A DNA stretch of 64,000 bases from Ailurus styani (lineage: Eukaryota > Chordata > Mammalia > Carnivora > Ailuridae), in contig LNAC01000030.1 in NCBI GenBank assembly GCA_002007465.1, forward strand, positions 7,487,322 to 7,551,321, given 5' to 3'. Within the stretch, counting starts at the first letter, position 1, and every line of letters begins with the position of its first letter. Below are positions 22,801 to 32,740 of this stretch, piece by piece. Below the pieces are notes generated by a model that had not been told where the DNA came from, made no database searches, and was given only the letters and a program-made list of their open reading frames with translations. The translations under genes were made by a program, and so were the position numbers.

Positions 22801-23149
22801 CTAAACTGTAATGGACTTCATAAAATAGAAGTTCCTACAGTAGCAAAAGTTAGGACACGTGGGTTCTATTTCTATCTTTTAAAAAACTAATTAGTTTTCC
22901 TGAGGAAGCCACCTGGTCTCTGGTCTTTCCTTTTCTCCACTCTGCCCTCTAATTAGAGCTGAAATGAACAGATGCTCAGGACCCCTGAGCTGGCAAGTGG
23001 TACAGTATACCCTAGACCAGCGTGTTAACTTGAATATGGTACCAGCTTCTGGTAGCCTTTTTACCAGTGCTGAAAGCAGCTCAACTTCCCCAGGCTGCCA
23101 AGGGTAATTATCAGGCATAGATAACACTTAACATAGGGTAGGGTTAAGA

Positions 23150-23370
23150 TTTTGAACTTGAGTCTGATGCATTGAGGTTGAAATCCTGACTCTGCTGTTT
23201 ATTAATCCTATGATCTTGGGCTAGTCAGTTAATTTCTCTGTTACTTCATCTGCAGGATAACGATAATACTTCACTAAGTTGTTGTGAGATTAAATGAAGT
23301 AACCCATGTTAAGTGCTTCAAACAGCACCAAGTTCAGGGTCAGCATTACTTACGTGTTTGCTATTACTGA
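23150..23370 (+). mobile_element. MIR SINE (intron 1)
   Basis: 'gaaatcctgactctgctgtttattaatcctatgatcttgggctagtcagttaatttctctg' through 'gtgagattaaatgaagtaacccatgttaagtgcttcaaacagcacc'. Confidence 0.85.
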
Positions 23371-23646
23371 TGTGAGGGCTTGCTGACCTTGTGCCAGGTC
23401 CACATGCCTGTCTAGGCACTTGGTCATTTGGCCCTGGGTCACTCTGACTCTCAAACCATCTCTGAAAGAAAAACTTAATTCTTCAAGTAATATATTTTAT
23501 TGTTTGAAAAATTCAAAGGTGTCTCCATACACTGCCCTGTTACCGTCCCTCTGACTCTCAACTCATTTAGGAACTTCCTTCTTGGTTGATGGGCAGCTTT
23601 GGATATAAGGATGACCCTGGTCCTTTTCCTCTTGCTCCCGGCCCAG

Positions 23647-23826
23647 GCGGGCAAAGGTTCTTTCAAGTATGCCTGGGTGATGGACAAGCTGAAGGCAGAG
23701 TGGAAACATGCCATCTCCATTGACATCTCCCTGTGGAAGTTTGAGACCAGGAAATATTACATTACCATCACTGATGCCCCAGGTCACTGTGACTTCATCA
23801 AGAACATGATCACAGGCACCTCACAG
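23647..23826 (+). pseudogene. EEF1A-like coding exon 2 (residues 49-108 equivalent)
   Basis: 180 nt, fully open, between acceptor 'ggcccag' and donor 'cacaggtac'. The G3 motif DAPGH is kept. The residue after it is C instead of R. The exon begins with GCG instead of ATG. Around switch I the human-numbered residues 67-72 read W-K-H-A-I-S instead of R-E-R-G-I-T, so the Mg-binding Thr72 is Ser. Confidence 0.9.
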
Positions 23827-23924
23827 GTACCACCAGAGTCATCCTGGCTCTGCTTTGGGGGTGGGCAGTGGGTGTCCCAGGTCAAGTCTGAGTGGGGCCT
23901 TCTTCCCTCTGTCACTTGGACCAG

Positions 23925-24226
23925 GCAGATTGCACTGTACTGATTGTGGCAAGTGGTGTAGGTGAGTTTGAATCTGCCATCTTTAAGAATGGGCAGACTC
24001 GTGAGCATGTACTGTGGGCTTATACACTGGTGTGGAGTAGTCAATAAGATGTGGCAGTCAGTAAGATGGACATCACAGAGCCTCCTTACAGTAGCACACG
24101 CTTAGAGGAGATCAGCAAGGAGGTGAAAAGGCCTATATCAAGAAGATCAGTTACAACTCTGAGGCTGTTGCCTTTGTGCTCATCTCAGGCTGGCATGGGG
24201 ACGACATTATAGAACCCAGCACCAAG
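23925..24226 (+). pseudogene. EEF1A-like coding exon 3 (residues 109-207 equivalent)
   Basis: 302 nt against the usual 297. It opens [17 protein letters not shown] and ends [13 protein letters not shown] before a 'gtgaga' donor. The middle is broken. After AYTL a base is missing and a stop follows at once. A short local duplication ('agtcaataagatg' then 'agtcagtaagatg') sits where NKMD is coded, which now reads SKMD. A further base is missing in 'gtgaaaaggcc'. Confidence 0.9.
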
Positions 24227-24412
24227 GTGAGAACTGACTTGGATGGGGCCAAATAAATGCAACACTCCCACTCAAATCTTTGAGCTTCTTTGAGAATAGA
24301 ATACCCAGGATTTACAGCATGCTAATGGGCCAATTGCTGTGAACAATTCCCATTTTACAGATGAACAGAGGTTACTCAAGACTACACAACTAGTAAGCAT
24401 AGAGCTGCATTG

Positions 24413-24812
24413 TGCAGTGTAGCATTTAGTTACATGGGGTTATTAACTTCACTTTTTAAAATATTTTATTTGAGAGTGAGTGAGAGAGCACAAGCGGGGA
24501 GGGGAGGGGTTGAGGAGAGGGAGAAGCAGACGCCCCACTGAGCAGGTGCAGGTGCCCCACTGAGCCTGATGCAGGGCTTGATCCCTGGGCCCTGGAATTA
24601 TGACCTGAGCTGAAGGCAGATGCTTAATTAGCTGAGCCACCCAGGCGCCCCAGCTATTAACTTTAATTATTTAAGTCAAACAAAATAGTTTCAGTTCCTT
24701 AGTCATATTAGCTACATTTCAAGTGCCCCACAACCACATGTGGCTGCCATATTGGACAGTGAAGTTACAGAATATTTCTATCATTGCAGAAAGTTCTGTT
24801 GAGCGGTGCTGG
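24413..24812 (-). mobile_element. MER5A-type fossil, inverted, split by a SINE (intron 3)
   Basis: The left part 'cagtgtagcatttagttacatgggg' and the right part 'tttcagttccttagtcatattagctacatttcaagtgcccc...tctatcattgcagaaagttctgttgagcggtgctgg' form one inverted MER5A around the SINE at 24450-24654. Confidence 0.75.
24450..24654 (-). mobile_element. CAN SINE, inverted, with 9-bp TSD (intron 3)
   Basis: Head 'gctgagccacccaggcgcccc' reversed at the right. TSD 'tattaactt' at 24441-24449 and 24655-24663. Confidence 0.9.
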
Positions 24813-24989
24813 CAAAGTCTGGAATTCTAGTCCATGCTCACAGCATCTAAGCTACTTCTCTAGGCAGGTTAGGAAATGTGGGGGCAATATAAATGTGTCT
24901 AAGATATAGTCACTGTGTTCATGGATCCCAGAATCTAGCAGGGTTTAAAATCCTTAAGTGAGTACCTCCCTACAAAGGAAGTCCATCTC

Positions 24990-25150
24990 TGGCATCAGAC
25001 CTGGGGTCAAACCCCAGCTTTCTCCTTTGCCCACAATAAAGCGGTAAGAGAGGAATTAATACTCTGGGCATTAGGACTCACTTCATGGGACTGTGAGAAT
25101 TAAATGAGATCAGTTCATGCATACAATTGGTGCTCAAATGCTAATTGCTA
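24990..25150 (+). mobile_element. MIR SINE (intron 3)
   Basis: 'ggcatcagacctggggtcaaaccccagctttctcc' to 'gtgagaattaaatgagatcagttcatgcatacaattggtgctcaaatgc'. Confidence 0.65.
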
Positions 25151-25499
25151 TCCCTTCCTACTTTACTGCCTAAAGCCTACCTTTTCCATAACTGACTTAA
25201 GGGTTCTTAGCCTTTTCTTCCACATGTTCATAGCATAATCTTTTTCTGATTATAAAAGTAATGTCTAACATTTTTACAATGAGCCTTTCATGCAGATATG
25301 AAGCACAAGCTTCATGGCTTATAGATAACCTAGTTTTCAAGCAGTTCTTTCTAGATATTCACAGCTGGACTAAAACTGTATGTAATTTTCTATAAAACTC
25401 TTTATATTTAAAATTTCCTTTGCCATTTAAACATGTCAAATACTTAGTGGGTGTTTTATATTGTAGATCACAGAGGTACATTAGATTGTGTGGTCATAT

Positions 25500-25680
25500 C
25501 CATTATTAAGGGAAAATGATATTGAGAGATGATTATGTGCCACACGCCAGACTAAACACTTTACATGCATACAACCCCATGAAGAAGCCATTTTATTCCC
25601 ATGTAAAATAAGAGAACTTGGACAAAGTATAGTTAACTAATAGCCCAAGGTCACCAGCTTCTAAGAATATTGTTTCTAGT
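25500..25680 (-). mobile_element. MIR SINE, inverted (intron 3)
   Basis: 'gattatgtgccacacgccagactaaacactttacatgcat' and 'agcccaaggtcaccagcttctaag'. Confidence 0.75.
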
Positions 25681-26204
25681 TTTATTAAAGACTGCCGTAA
25701 GTATCTTGATAAATAAATCCTTGCATGTGTCCTCAATTTAATTAGAATAAGTTCCTAGTTAAACAAAGGGTAGGCATTATCTTGGAGTCTTCTGACACAT
25801 ATTGCCCACTTGTCCTTGGGAGAGATTAGATCTACCACTGGGCAGCATGTTCCTTTGGATTGTACTTCAATCTGGGCACTGTCCTTGGTGCTGAAGGTGT
25901 GGTAGCAAATGAGATGCAGCCCTGCTCCTGGCACTATGGTCTTCTGGGGATGGCGGTAATATAGTGGATGATGACAAGTGCTAAGAAAAAGGTACGGGTG
26001 ACGGCGGCACAGTATGTGACTGTTACTCTATACTGGCTGGTGAAGGGTGGGTGGGGGCTCTTCTAAATGACAATAGAACAGAAACCTGGAGCTCTGATGC
26101 CCATTTCCCCATTTCCCAAGTATTACTACACAGTCCAGCTAGTGAGATAGGGGATTTCATTCTTCTGTCCCTTGGTATATTTATTAGGCAGCTAGTATGT
26201 TCTA

Positions 26205-26480
26205 AAAGATTTTATTTATTCATCTGACAGAGAGAGCGTGCATGTGCACTGGCAGGGGGGAGGGGCAGAGGGAGAAGGAGAAGCAGGCTCCCCGCTGAAC
26301 AGGGAGCCTGATGTGGGGCTTGATCTCAGGACCCTGGGATCATGACCTGAGCTGAAGGCAGATACTCAACTGACTGAGCCANAACAGGGAGCCTGATGTG
26401 GGGCTTGATCCCAGGACCCTGGGATCATGACCTGAGCTGAAGGCAGATACTCAACTGACTGAGCCACCCAGGCGCCATAT
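26205..26480 (-). mobile_element. CAN SINE, inverted, with 13-bp TSD, artefactually lengthened
   Basis: TSD 'ctagtatgttcta' at 26192-26204 and 26481-26493. An N at 26382 separates 26298-26381 from an 84-bp repeat at 26383-26466 that differs by about one base. Without the repeat the SINE has normal length. Confidence 0.9.
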
Positions 26481-27129
26481 CTAGTATGTTCTAGATGCTA
26501 AAAGAACAAAGCATGCAGTCGGCGGACTAGACAGATTTAGGGTTTAGCCTCCACTTTCAAGAAATATCTGTAACATCAGAGACCTCAGTTTCCCCATTTT
26601 TAAGATGGGGAAAATGCTGACCTCATAGGTTTATTCAGGCTTCTGCGTTGGCATAGAGCCAAGTTAGTTGCTAAGTTCATCAAACTAATAGAAGAGTGTA
26701 TCTTCACCAATGAGGCTGGGGTTTGAATGGGAAGTTGGCCCATAGAAAGGAGCCAACTGGAATCCCAGTTAACTGCTACATCCCTGAAGGCAAAGATGAT
26801 GCCTCTGGTGAGCTTTGGCCAAGGTTTTTAGAGAAGCAAATACAGTCTCTACTTAAAAGGCATGTATACAATGCACTGTCATCCTTAAGGTTATCCTTCT
26901 AGAAGGCCTTATGCTCAATAACGCTGCCCTTGCCTAAGTAGTTGGGGGAACATCTAGTCTTTTAGAAAATATGGAGTATTTGAGTCTTGTTTTCATTCTC
27001 ATTTCTGAATCTTACTTAACGGTGCTGCATGTTTTCTTCTGTGTAATGAGCAAATGAAATGAGAACAAGGGCTACTCATATTCAAGGAATCTCTGCTTCC
27101 TAAAAACAGTGGCTCAAGTGAGGGGCAAC

Positions 27130-27310
27130 ACCTGCAAGATTTAGAGTAATGGTCACCATTCAGTGGGAGTGTGGTACATGTCAAACATTGTGCTTGGTGG
27201 ATTGTGTGTGGTCTTCTGTGTCTTTACTTGAGCCTGCAAGGTAGGTGGTGATAGCTGTTTCATAGATGTGGAAGCTGAGGCTCAGAATGCATTAAAAAAT
27301 TGCTTGAGGT
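27130..27310 (-). mobile_element. MIR SINE, inverted (end of intron 3)
   Basis: 'gcctgcaaggtaggtggtgatagctgtttcatagatgtggaagctgaggctcagaatgc' is an inverted MIR core. Confidence 0.6.
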
Positions 27311-27388
27311 CCCATGTTAAATACACGGTGGGACCTGGGACAGGCTCCCTCGAGCCTAAGCAAGCTGCACGTTCGGTGGCTTTTCCAG

Positions 27389-27539
27389 ATGTCCTGGTTT
27401 AAAGGCTGGAAGATCACCAGGAAGGAAGGAAACACGGTGGGCATGACACTGCTAGAAGCACTGGACTCCATCATGCCCCCTACCCGCCCTATGGACAAGG
27501 CCCTGCAGCTGCCTCTGCAGGATGTGTACAAGATTGGGG
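27389..27539 (+). pseudogene. EEF1A-like coding exon 4
   Basis: 151 nt, open, between 'ttttccag' and 'gtgagc'. It begins with ATG and gives [14 protein letters not shown] and later [13 protein letters not shown], then [11 protein letters not shown]. It covers the end of the G domain and the start of domain II. Confidence 0.92.
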
Positions 27540-27626
27540 GTGAGCCCACGCTACGTGGGGGTGCTTAGGGTTGGGGGCTCCCTGAAGTCTGGCTGCTGAC
27601 AGCTCTGGTTGCTCCATCCCCCCCAG

Positions 27627-27883
27627 GCATCCATACCGTGCCTGTGGGCCGGGTGGAAACAGGCTTCCTCAAGCCAGGCGTGGTGGTGACCTTTGCTCCC
27701 TGCAACATCACCACAGAGGTCAAGTCTGCAGAGATGCACCACGAGGCCCTGGCTGAGGCCCTGCCTGGAGATAACGTGGGCTTCAATGTGAAGAATGTGT
27801 CAGTGAGGGACATCAGGCGGGGCTACGTGTCAGTAGACAATAAGAATGACCCACCCTCAGAAGAGGTGAGCTTCATCTCCCAG
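27627..27883 (+). pseudogene. EEF1A-like coding exon 5 (domain II)
   Basis: 257 nt, open, acceptor 'ccccccag', donor 'caggtgagg'. It holds [31 protein letters not shown] and [15 protein letters not shown], all near-identical to the family. The end, [20 protein letters not shown], is more diverged. Confidence 0.93.
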
Positions 27884-28139
27884 GTGAGGAGGCCAATTTA
27901 AGGGGGTGTCTCCTGAGACAGCCATGCTGTCCTATGAGCAGAATCGTTCACTGGGTCATTCAGGAAATGGGCACTGAGCATATGCTCCACGCTGGGCTCT
28001 TGACCAGCAGTGTAGGTAGAGTCAGACTGTCCAGATTAGAATCCTGACTGTACCTTATTTGCTACTTTGCCCTTGAACAAAACAATGCAGTTCAATGGTC
28101 TTGTTAGTTTCCACAGTATGGTCTTAAAGACTTAAAGCA

Positions 28140-28285
28140 GCTGGTTTCAAATCAGGTGGATTAGAATCACCTGGAAAGTGTCTCAAAAATGCAGATTCCT
28201 AACATTTTCCCCAGTGGTTCTGGGGAGTGATTTGGTAGACATGGGTGGAAACTGGGTATCTGTATGTTAGAGCTCTCACGTGTTT
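28140..28285 (+). mobile_element. hAT-Charlie (MER3/MER5-like) fossil (intron 5)
   Basis: 'ctggtttcaaatcaggtggattagaatcacctggaaagtgtctcaaaaatgcagattcc' is typical of these short non-autonomous elements. Confidence 0.55.
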
Positions 28286-28701
28286 CTTCCTCCCACAGTT
28301 AGCATGTGGAGGCTGTTCTGAATGCAATGCCTGGCACATTCTTATTTCTGAAGGTGGAGGCTGGCACTATCTCGCAGTGAGCTTGGGAGCATTACAAGAG
28401 ATGATGATATGTAAAACAGTTGACCTGGGGCCATCAGGTCACCTAACAAGTTAGCTAGCTGCTATTGTAATGCATTTTTCTAAATGGCAGGGAAAAATAG
28501 TAAATAAATAACATGTATGTCTATAGGTTTTAGTATCCCTCACCCCCAGTTCTGCCACTTCCCTGCTATTTCATCATGGGTAAATTATCCAGGCTCTCTG
28601 CTATGCCAATTAAATTAGAATGCGTGAGATACGCTAGCACAGAACTTGGTATACTCTACAAATGTTCAAAGGCTCACTATAACATAAAGTGTGTCCAAGA
28701 T

Positions 28702-28900
28702 GGGACACCTGGGGTGGCTCAGTCAGTTGAGTGTCTTCCTTCGGCTCAAGTCATGATCCCAGGGTCCTGGGATCGAGTCCCACGGGGGGCTCTTTGCTCA
28801 GCAGTGAGCCTGCTTCTCCCTCTGCCTGCCTCTTCCCCTGCTTGTGCGCTCACTCTCTTTCTCTCTCTGACAAATAAATAAAACCTATAAATAAATAGAT
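28702..28900 (+). mobile_element. CAN SINE (intron 5)
   Basis: 'gggacacctggggtggctcagtcagttgagtgtc', 'ggctcaagtcatgatcccagggtcctgggatcgag' and an '(aaat)n' tail running to 'aaataaatag'. Confidence 0.9.
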
Positions 28901-29000
28901 AGCGTACAAGGTGCCTGACCCCTAAGCTGGTTAGGGCTACCCTGCCTGGAGGATGCTGGGCTAATGCCCTCCCCCACTCCCATCCCACCCTGGGTTCAAG

Positions 29001-29232
29001 GTGATTATTCTCAACGACCCTGGCAGCATTGCAGCTGGCTACTTATCAGTTCTGGACTGCCACACGGTCCACATCGCCTGCAAGTTTGCAGACCTCAAGG
29101 AGAAGATTGACTGGCACTCAGACAAGAAGCTGGAAGATAATCCCAAAGCCCTGAAGTCTGGGGACTCAATCATTCACATGATTCCACAAAAGCCCATGTG
29201 TGTAGAAAGCTTCTCAGAGTACCTGCCCCTTG
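29001..29232 (+). pseudogene. EEF1A-like coding exon 6 (domain III)
   Basis: 232 nt, open, acceptor 'gttcaag', donor 'ttggtaagt'. The family length is 235; one codon is missing near [15 protein letters not shown]. It keeps [19 protein letters not shown] and [15 protein letters not shown]. The usual RRSGKKLED reads WHSDKKLED. Confidence 0.92.
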
Positions 29233-29429
29233 GTAAGTCCTGGCAGCACTTGGCTCCTGGAGCTGTCCCTTCCTCCTCCTGGCTCCAGGGAGCCAGTTAG
29301 CCGATGTGTCACACCTAAATCAGGTTGCAGAACTTGATCAGAAGGACCAGAGTTCCGGGTTAGAAGGGCCCCCAAAAAGGAAAGCGGCTTGCCTAGGGTC
29401 ACACAGCAAAGCAGGGCCACTTTAGAGCC

Positions 29430-29595
29430 TTGTAACTCAAAGTGTGGCCTGTGGACCAGCAGCACAGGCATCCCCTGCAATGGGGTTAGAAGTGGAGAAC
29501 CTCAGGCTCCACCCAGACCTGCTGAACTCAAATCTGCAGCTTCCCAAGTTCCCCAGGTAACTCAGATACACATCAATTTGAGAAACCCTGATTTA
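29430..29595 (+). mobile_element. hAT-Charlie (MER3/MER5-like) fossil (intron 6)
   Basis: 'aactcaaagtgtggcctgtggaccagcagcacaggcatc...ctccacccagacctgctgaactcaaatctgc...aatttgagaaaccctgat', with inverted-repeat-like ends. Confidence 0.65.
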
Positions 29596-29654
29596 GACAA
29601 GGTGAATAAAGCAGAGATTAGTAAGGATTTTTCTTTTTCCTTCTTATTCTTCAG

Positions 29655-30010
29655 TGTAGTGGTTTTCAAACCTGGTGCATAATCAGAACCATTGATGGAC
29701 CCTATTAAATCCAGAGGCTCAGGGGCGCCTGGGTGGCTCAGTCGATTAAGTGGCTGCCTTCAGGTCAGGTCATGATCCCAGGATCCCGGGATCAAGCCCT
29801 GCATTGGCTCCCTGCTCAGTGGAGAGCCTGCTTCTCCCTCTCCCTCTGCCTGCTGCTCTGCCTACTCGTGCTATCTCTCTGTCAAATAAGTAAGTAAAAT
29901 CTTAAAAACAAAACAAAACAAAAAATCCAGAGGCTCAGACCCTGATACAGTCACCTGGTCAAGGCTACAGCCTAGGAGTCTGTTTCTTTGATTTCTCCAA
30001 ATATATTATG
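29655..30010 (+). mobile_element. hAT-Charlie-like fossil split by a SINE (intron 6)
   Basis: 'gtagtggttttcaaacctggtgcataatcagaaccattgatggacc' continues beyond the SINE as 'ctcagaccctgatacagtcacctggtcaaggctacagcctaggagtctg'. Confidence 0.55.
29723..29923 (+). mobile_element. CAN SINE with 15-bp TSD (intron 6)
   Basis: TSD 'aatccagaggctcag' at 29708-29722 and 29924-29938. 'gggcgcctgggtggctcagtcgattaagtggctgcc' head and an '(aaac)n' tail. Confidence 0.94.
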
Positions 30011-30499
30011 CATGGCTAGGTTTGAACAATTACCTTAGAATGTTCTGAACTCAAATATATAGGGGGTAGGCACTTTTATATAGTGCCTGCTCTGTGCTAG
30101 ATAATATTTATAAACAAACAAGTCCTTGCCATAAGGGCCTCCCAGTTAATGGAGAAGGGGGTGAATTTCAAAAGACTAATTTTAGAGGCGGGCCACAGAA
30201 GTTGCCACATGAATCTTGCAAAGCTGGTTTAGTTCTTTCTCCTCTGCCAAAAATACTATGAGGTTGAAGCCAGATGCCAAAGCCTTGCCCTCCATAACTT
30301 GAAGTCAGAGGAGCATTCAGGATCTTCCAGGAGAAGCAATTGCCAGAATCAGAGTTGAATGTAAATGAGATCCATCCTATGGGTGGCTGTGAGGGGAAAG
30401 AGAAGGTGCTAGTACTTGGAGGCTGGGAGCATTAGTATGTATGGTAGGGTGTTGGGTCCACCAAAACCAAAGTTTTCCCTGTGACCTTTACTTATGGAA

Positions 30500-30690
30500 G
30501 TAGGACAGTCCAGTGGCTAAGAATATAAGTGTGGGTGTGAGACTTTCTGGGTTTTCCACCGTCATAGCCAAGTGACCTTCTATTTCTTTGTCCTAGATTC
30601 CCCAACTATAAAATAGATATAATGGGATCTACTTTGAGTTGTTGAGATAAATGCACTCCTACATATAATGCAGAATATCACTCACTTGAC
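30500..30690 (+). mobile_element. MIR SINE (intron 6)
   Basis: 'gtgggtgtgagactttctgggttttccaccgtcatagccaagtgaccttctatttctttgtcctagattccccaactataaaatagatataatggg'. Confidence 0.6.
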
Positions 30691-30763
30691 TTCCTGTGCT
30701 AGTGTCCTATAGCTCATGCCCTGGTAGCATTCTCCACCTGTTTCTTCATGCCCTGTGTCCTAG

Positions 30764-30886
30764 GTCGCTTCGCTGTGCGTGACATGAGGCAGATGGTGGC
30801 TGTTGGGGTCATCAAGGCTGTGGAGAAAAAAGCAGCAACTGGTGGCAAAAATCACCAGGTCTGCCATGAAAGCAGCCAGGAAGTGA
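30764..30886 (+). pseudogene. EEF1A-like coding exon 7 (C-terminus)
   Basis: After acceptor 'tgtcctag' it reads [29 protein letters not shown]. One extra A in an A-run then shifts the frame. In the ancestral frame the tail would end with the TGA at 30884-30886. In the present frame it runs on to a stop at about 31020. Confidence 0.88.
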
Positions 30887-31072
30887 GTGGTGAGATCTAC
30901 TCTAGGACTTTCTGGGTGAGGGGCAGCCCAGGAAAGCCACAGCTGGAAAATAATGGCTCAAGGAGAAGCCTTGGACTTACTTGTCTCTTGCCTGAAAGGT
31001 CCTTGCCTGAACAGTCCTAAACCTGCCCCTGCTAATGCACTTTTCTTTTTGCTGATGAGTTTGAGGCATGGG

Positions 31073-31078
31073 AATAAA
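31073..31078 (+). terminator. AATAAA polyadenylation signal of the EF1A-like locus
   Basis: 'gggaataaagc' lies 190 nt after the ancestral stop codon, at a plausible 3' UTR distance. A functional role is inferred from position only. Confidence 0.5.
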
Positions 31079-31269
31079 GCACAGCAAGCCTTTTTGCCGC
31101 TGCCTCTGCTGACCTTGATGTTGCAAGCAAGAAGGAAGCAGGTGGGGTGCTCAGTCTAATGCTACCCCTCACGTTCCTTCTGGTGCCTGACTGGTGCAAG
31201 AACCAGAGAGCTAGGGTCACAGGGAGGAAAAGGTGTAAAAGGGAAAGTCTGGGGCAGCTTTTGGCCCAG

Positions 31270-31450
31270 GCCAAGTTCATCCATTCCTAGATTAACACCA
31301 GGACTCTGGTATTAAACTGCCTAATAGTGTCTATAAAAGTTACTGAAACTTCTGTGCCTTGCTCCTCTGTAAAATGGGAAAACAACAGTATCTGCCTCCA
31401 CAGGGATGTTGAAGTTTGAGTGAGCTGGTACCTGCTGGTATGGTAATCAG
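31270..31450 (+). mobile_element. MIR SINE
   Basis: 'ttactgaaacttctgtgccttgctcctctgtaaaatgggaaaacaacagtatctgcctccacagggatgttg'. Confidence 0.7.
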
Positions 31451-32740
31451 CTATTCTCATTCACGTGGTGTGGGCACTGGAGGCAAATTAGCACTATTTC
31501 GGGGAAGTTCTGTTACAAAAAAGTTGAGAGGAAGGGAATGAGCCTGAAATTTGTAGTATGAGGTGTTTTATATTTCTAGGTACGTTTCCCTTAGGTTACT
31601 TTAAGTTCAGTCTGACAATTTGAGTCACAAAGTTGCAAGAGGCCATTTCATCCAGATTCCCCAAATCTTATGTACCATTTTTTCCCTGATTTGAGGGTAA
31701 GCTGCAGACATCATGGTCATTTACAGGGAACACTGTAAATCTAAAAATATTCTCTGATATAACCAAGGTCAAGTGAGCAGAATGAGGATATTAAATTAAC
31801 ATGGGTACACTTCTGAAATCTGCTGAGTTGACTCAGATTTTGTCAATTATTCCAAAAACATGCTTTATAGCAAAAGAAAATCCAGGATCGTGTGTTGTAT
31901 TCAGCAGTCTTGTCTCTCTATTCCAAGTTTGAGAGCAGCCCCCCTTAGCTCTGTTGCTCCCAGAGGTTTGAGGCCTCCTCTCTCTGGCTAGCTAGTGGCT
32001 GATGGAGGAAGCTCAAAGGTGCGGATTGGAAGGAGGAGGGCTATCTCATTGCTCTCTTCCATCAGCCCAGCTTTCCCGAAGTCCTTTGCCTCCCTACTGG
32101 ATGAAACCAGGAGAGCCCTGGGGGCTTTTACCTCCCCAGTAGCAGCGGGAGAAGGGAATTATGGCAGCAGAAGCGAGAAGCTTGTATGCTTTTCCCCCAA
32201 AGCCCTTTGTCCATTTATTCCTGTTAAAGAAACTGGGAGATTCAAGACCAAATTCTGTCTGGGGTGTTGGTCCTGCTGCTGAGGATTAGTGTAAACCAGG
32301 AAGCCCTGTTATTGTTTGTGATTGAAGCCAGTCTGTCAGAGACTAATCTGCAAGTCATTTTTGTGCGTGCAGGATGACTGTTGATTATAAACCATGTCTA
32401 ATACTTTGGGGGGGAGGGTAAAGGGTTGCGTGGATATAGTGGGTTTATATTAAGAGTAATCCCTTATTGTGAACTTAACTGTGTGCTCTACACAATTACC
32501 TCATTTAGTTTTCACAACAATCTCCTATGATACAGGTACCCGTATGAAAGCTGACAAAAACTGAAGGTGAACCAGGTCTAATTAGTAATCCGCTCCGGGT
32601 CGCGTAGCCAAGACCAGAGCAAACTGTCTCCACAGCTCGGGACAATTAAGCCATCACTGTTCTCCCTGTATAAATTCCATTTGTTTACACTGTCACCGAA
32701 CACATGATATACATTACAGTTTGCACAACTGATTTCACGT
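31450..32740. other. Spacer between the EF1A-like locus and RPL11
   Basis: Mostly unique-looking sequence with a MIR-like piece near 32465-32590. A 95-codon open frame at 31995-32282 has no recognisable domain. No splice-linked exon pattern was seen. Confidence 0.5.

Larger units (their letters stand above)
20662..30886 (+). pseudogene. Intron-containing EEF1A-like elongation factor pseudogene
   Basis: The family is translation elongation factor 1-alpha, the GTPase that brings aminoacyl-tRNA to the ribosome. Seven coding exons are seen: 20662-20804, 23647-23826, 23925-24226, 27389-27539, 27627-27883, 29001-29232 and 30764-30886. Exons 2, 4 and 5 are 180, 151 and 257 nt, the lengths I know for EEF1A1/EEF1A2, and intron phases agree. 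It is therefore an unprocessed gene copy, not a retrocopy. Lesions: one base lost in the P-loop (exon 1), a degraded exon 1 donor, a frameshifted and stop-bearing stretch plus a second lost base in exon 3, and one inserted base in an A-run of exon 7. Exon 6 lacks one codon. NKMD reads SKMD. Signature residues mix EEF1A1-like and EEF1A2-like states (NITTEV, LEDNPK and KDIRRG-like motifs as in A2, VLDCHT as in A1), so it may be a separate paralogue. Exons 2, 4, 5 and 6 stay open. RPL11 starts 2 kb downstream on the same strand. It could still be transcribed, but a working elongation factor is unlikely. Confidence 0.9.

Noticed and set aside
20662..30886. The EF1A-like match as an ordinary processed pseudogene
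   Set aside because: Retrocopies lack introns; here introns sit at the family's positions with GT-AG ends and matching phases.
20662..30886. The EF1A-like locus as functional EEF1A1 or EEF1A2
   Set aside because: Frameshifts in exons 1, 3 and 7, a lost P-loop and SKMD are incompatible with a working elongation factor unless all are sequence errors.
31995..32282. 95-codon open frame between the EF1A-like locus and RPL11
   Set aside because: No domain, no splice context and no codon pattern that stands out.
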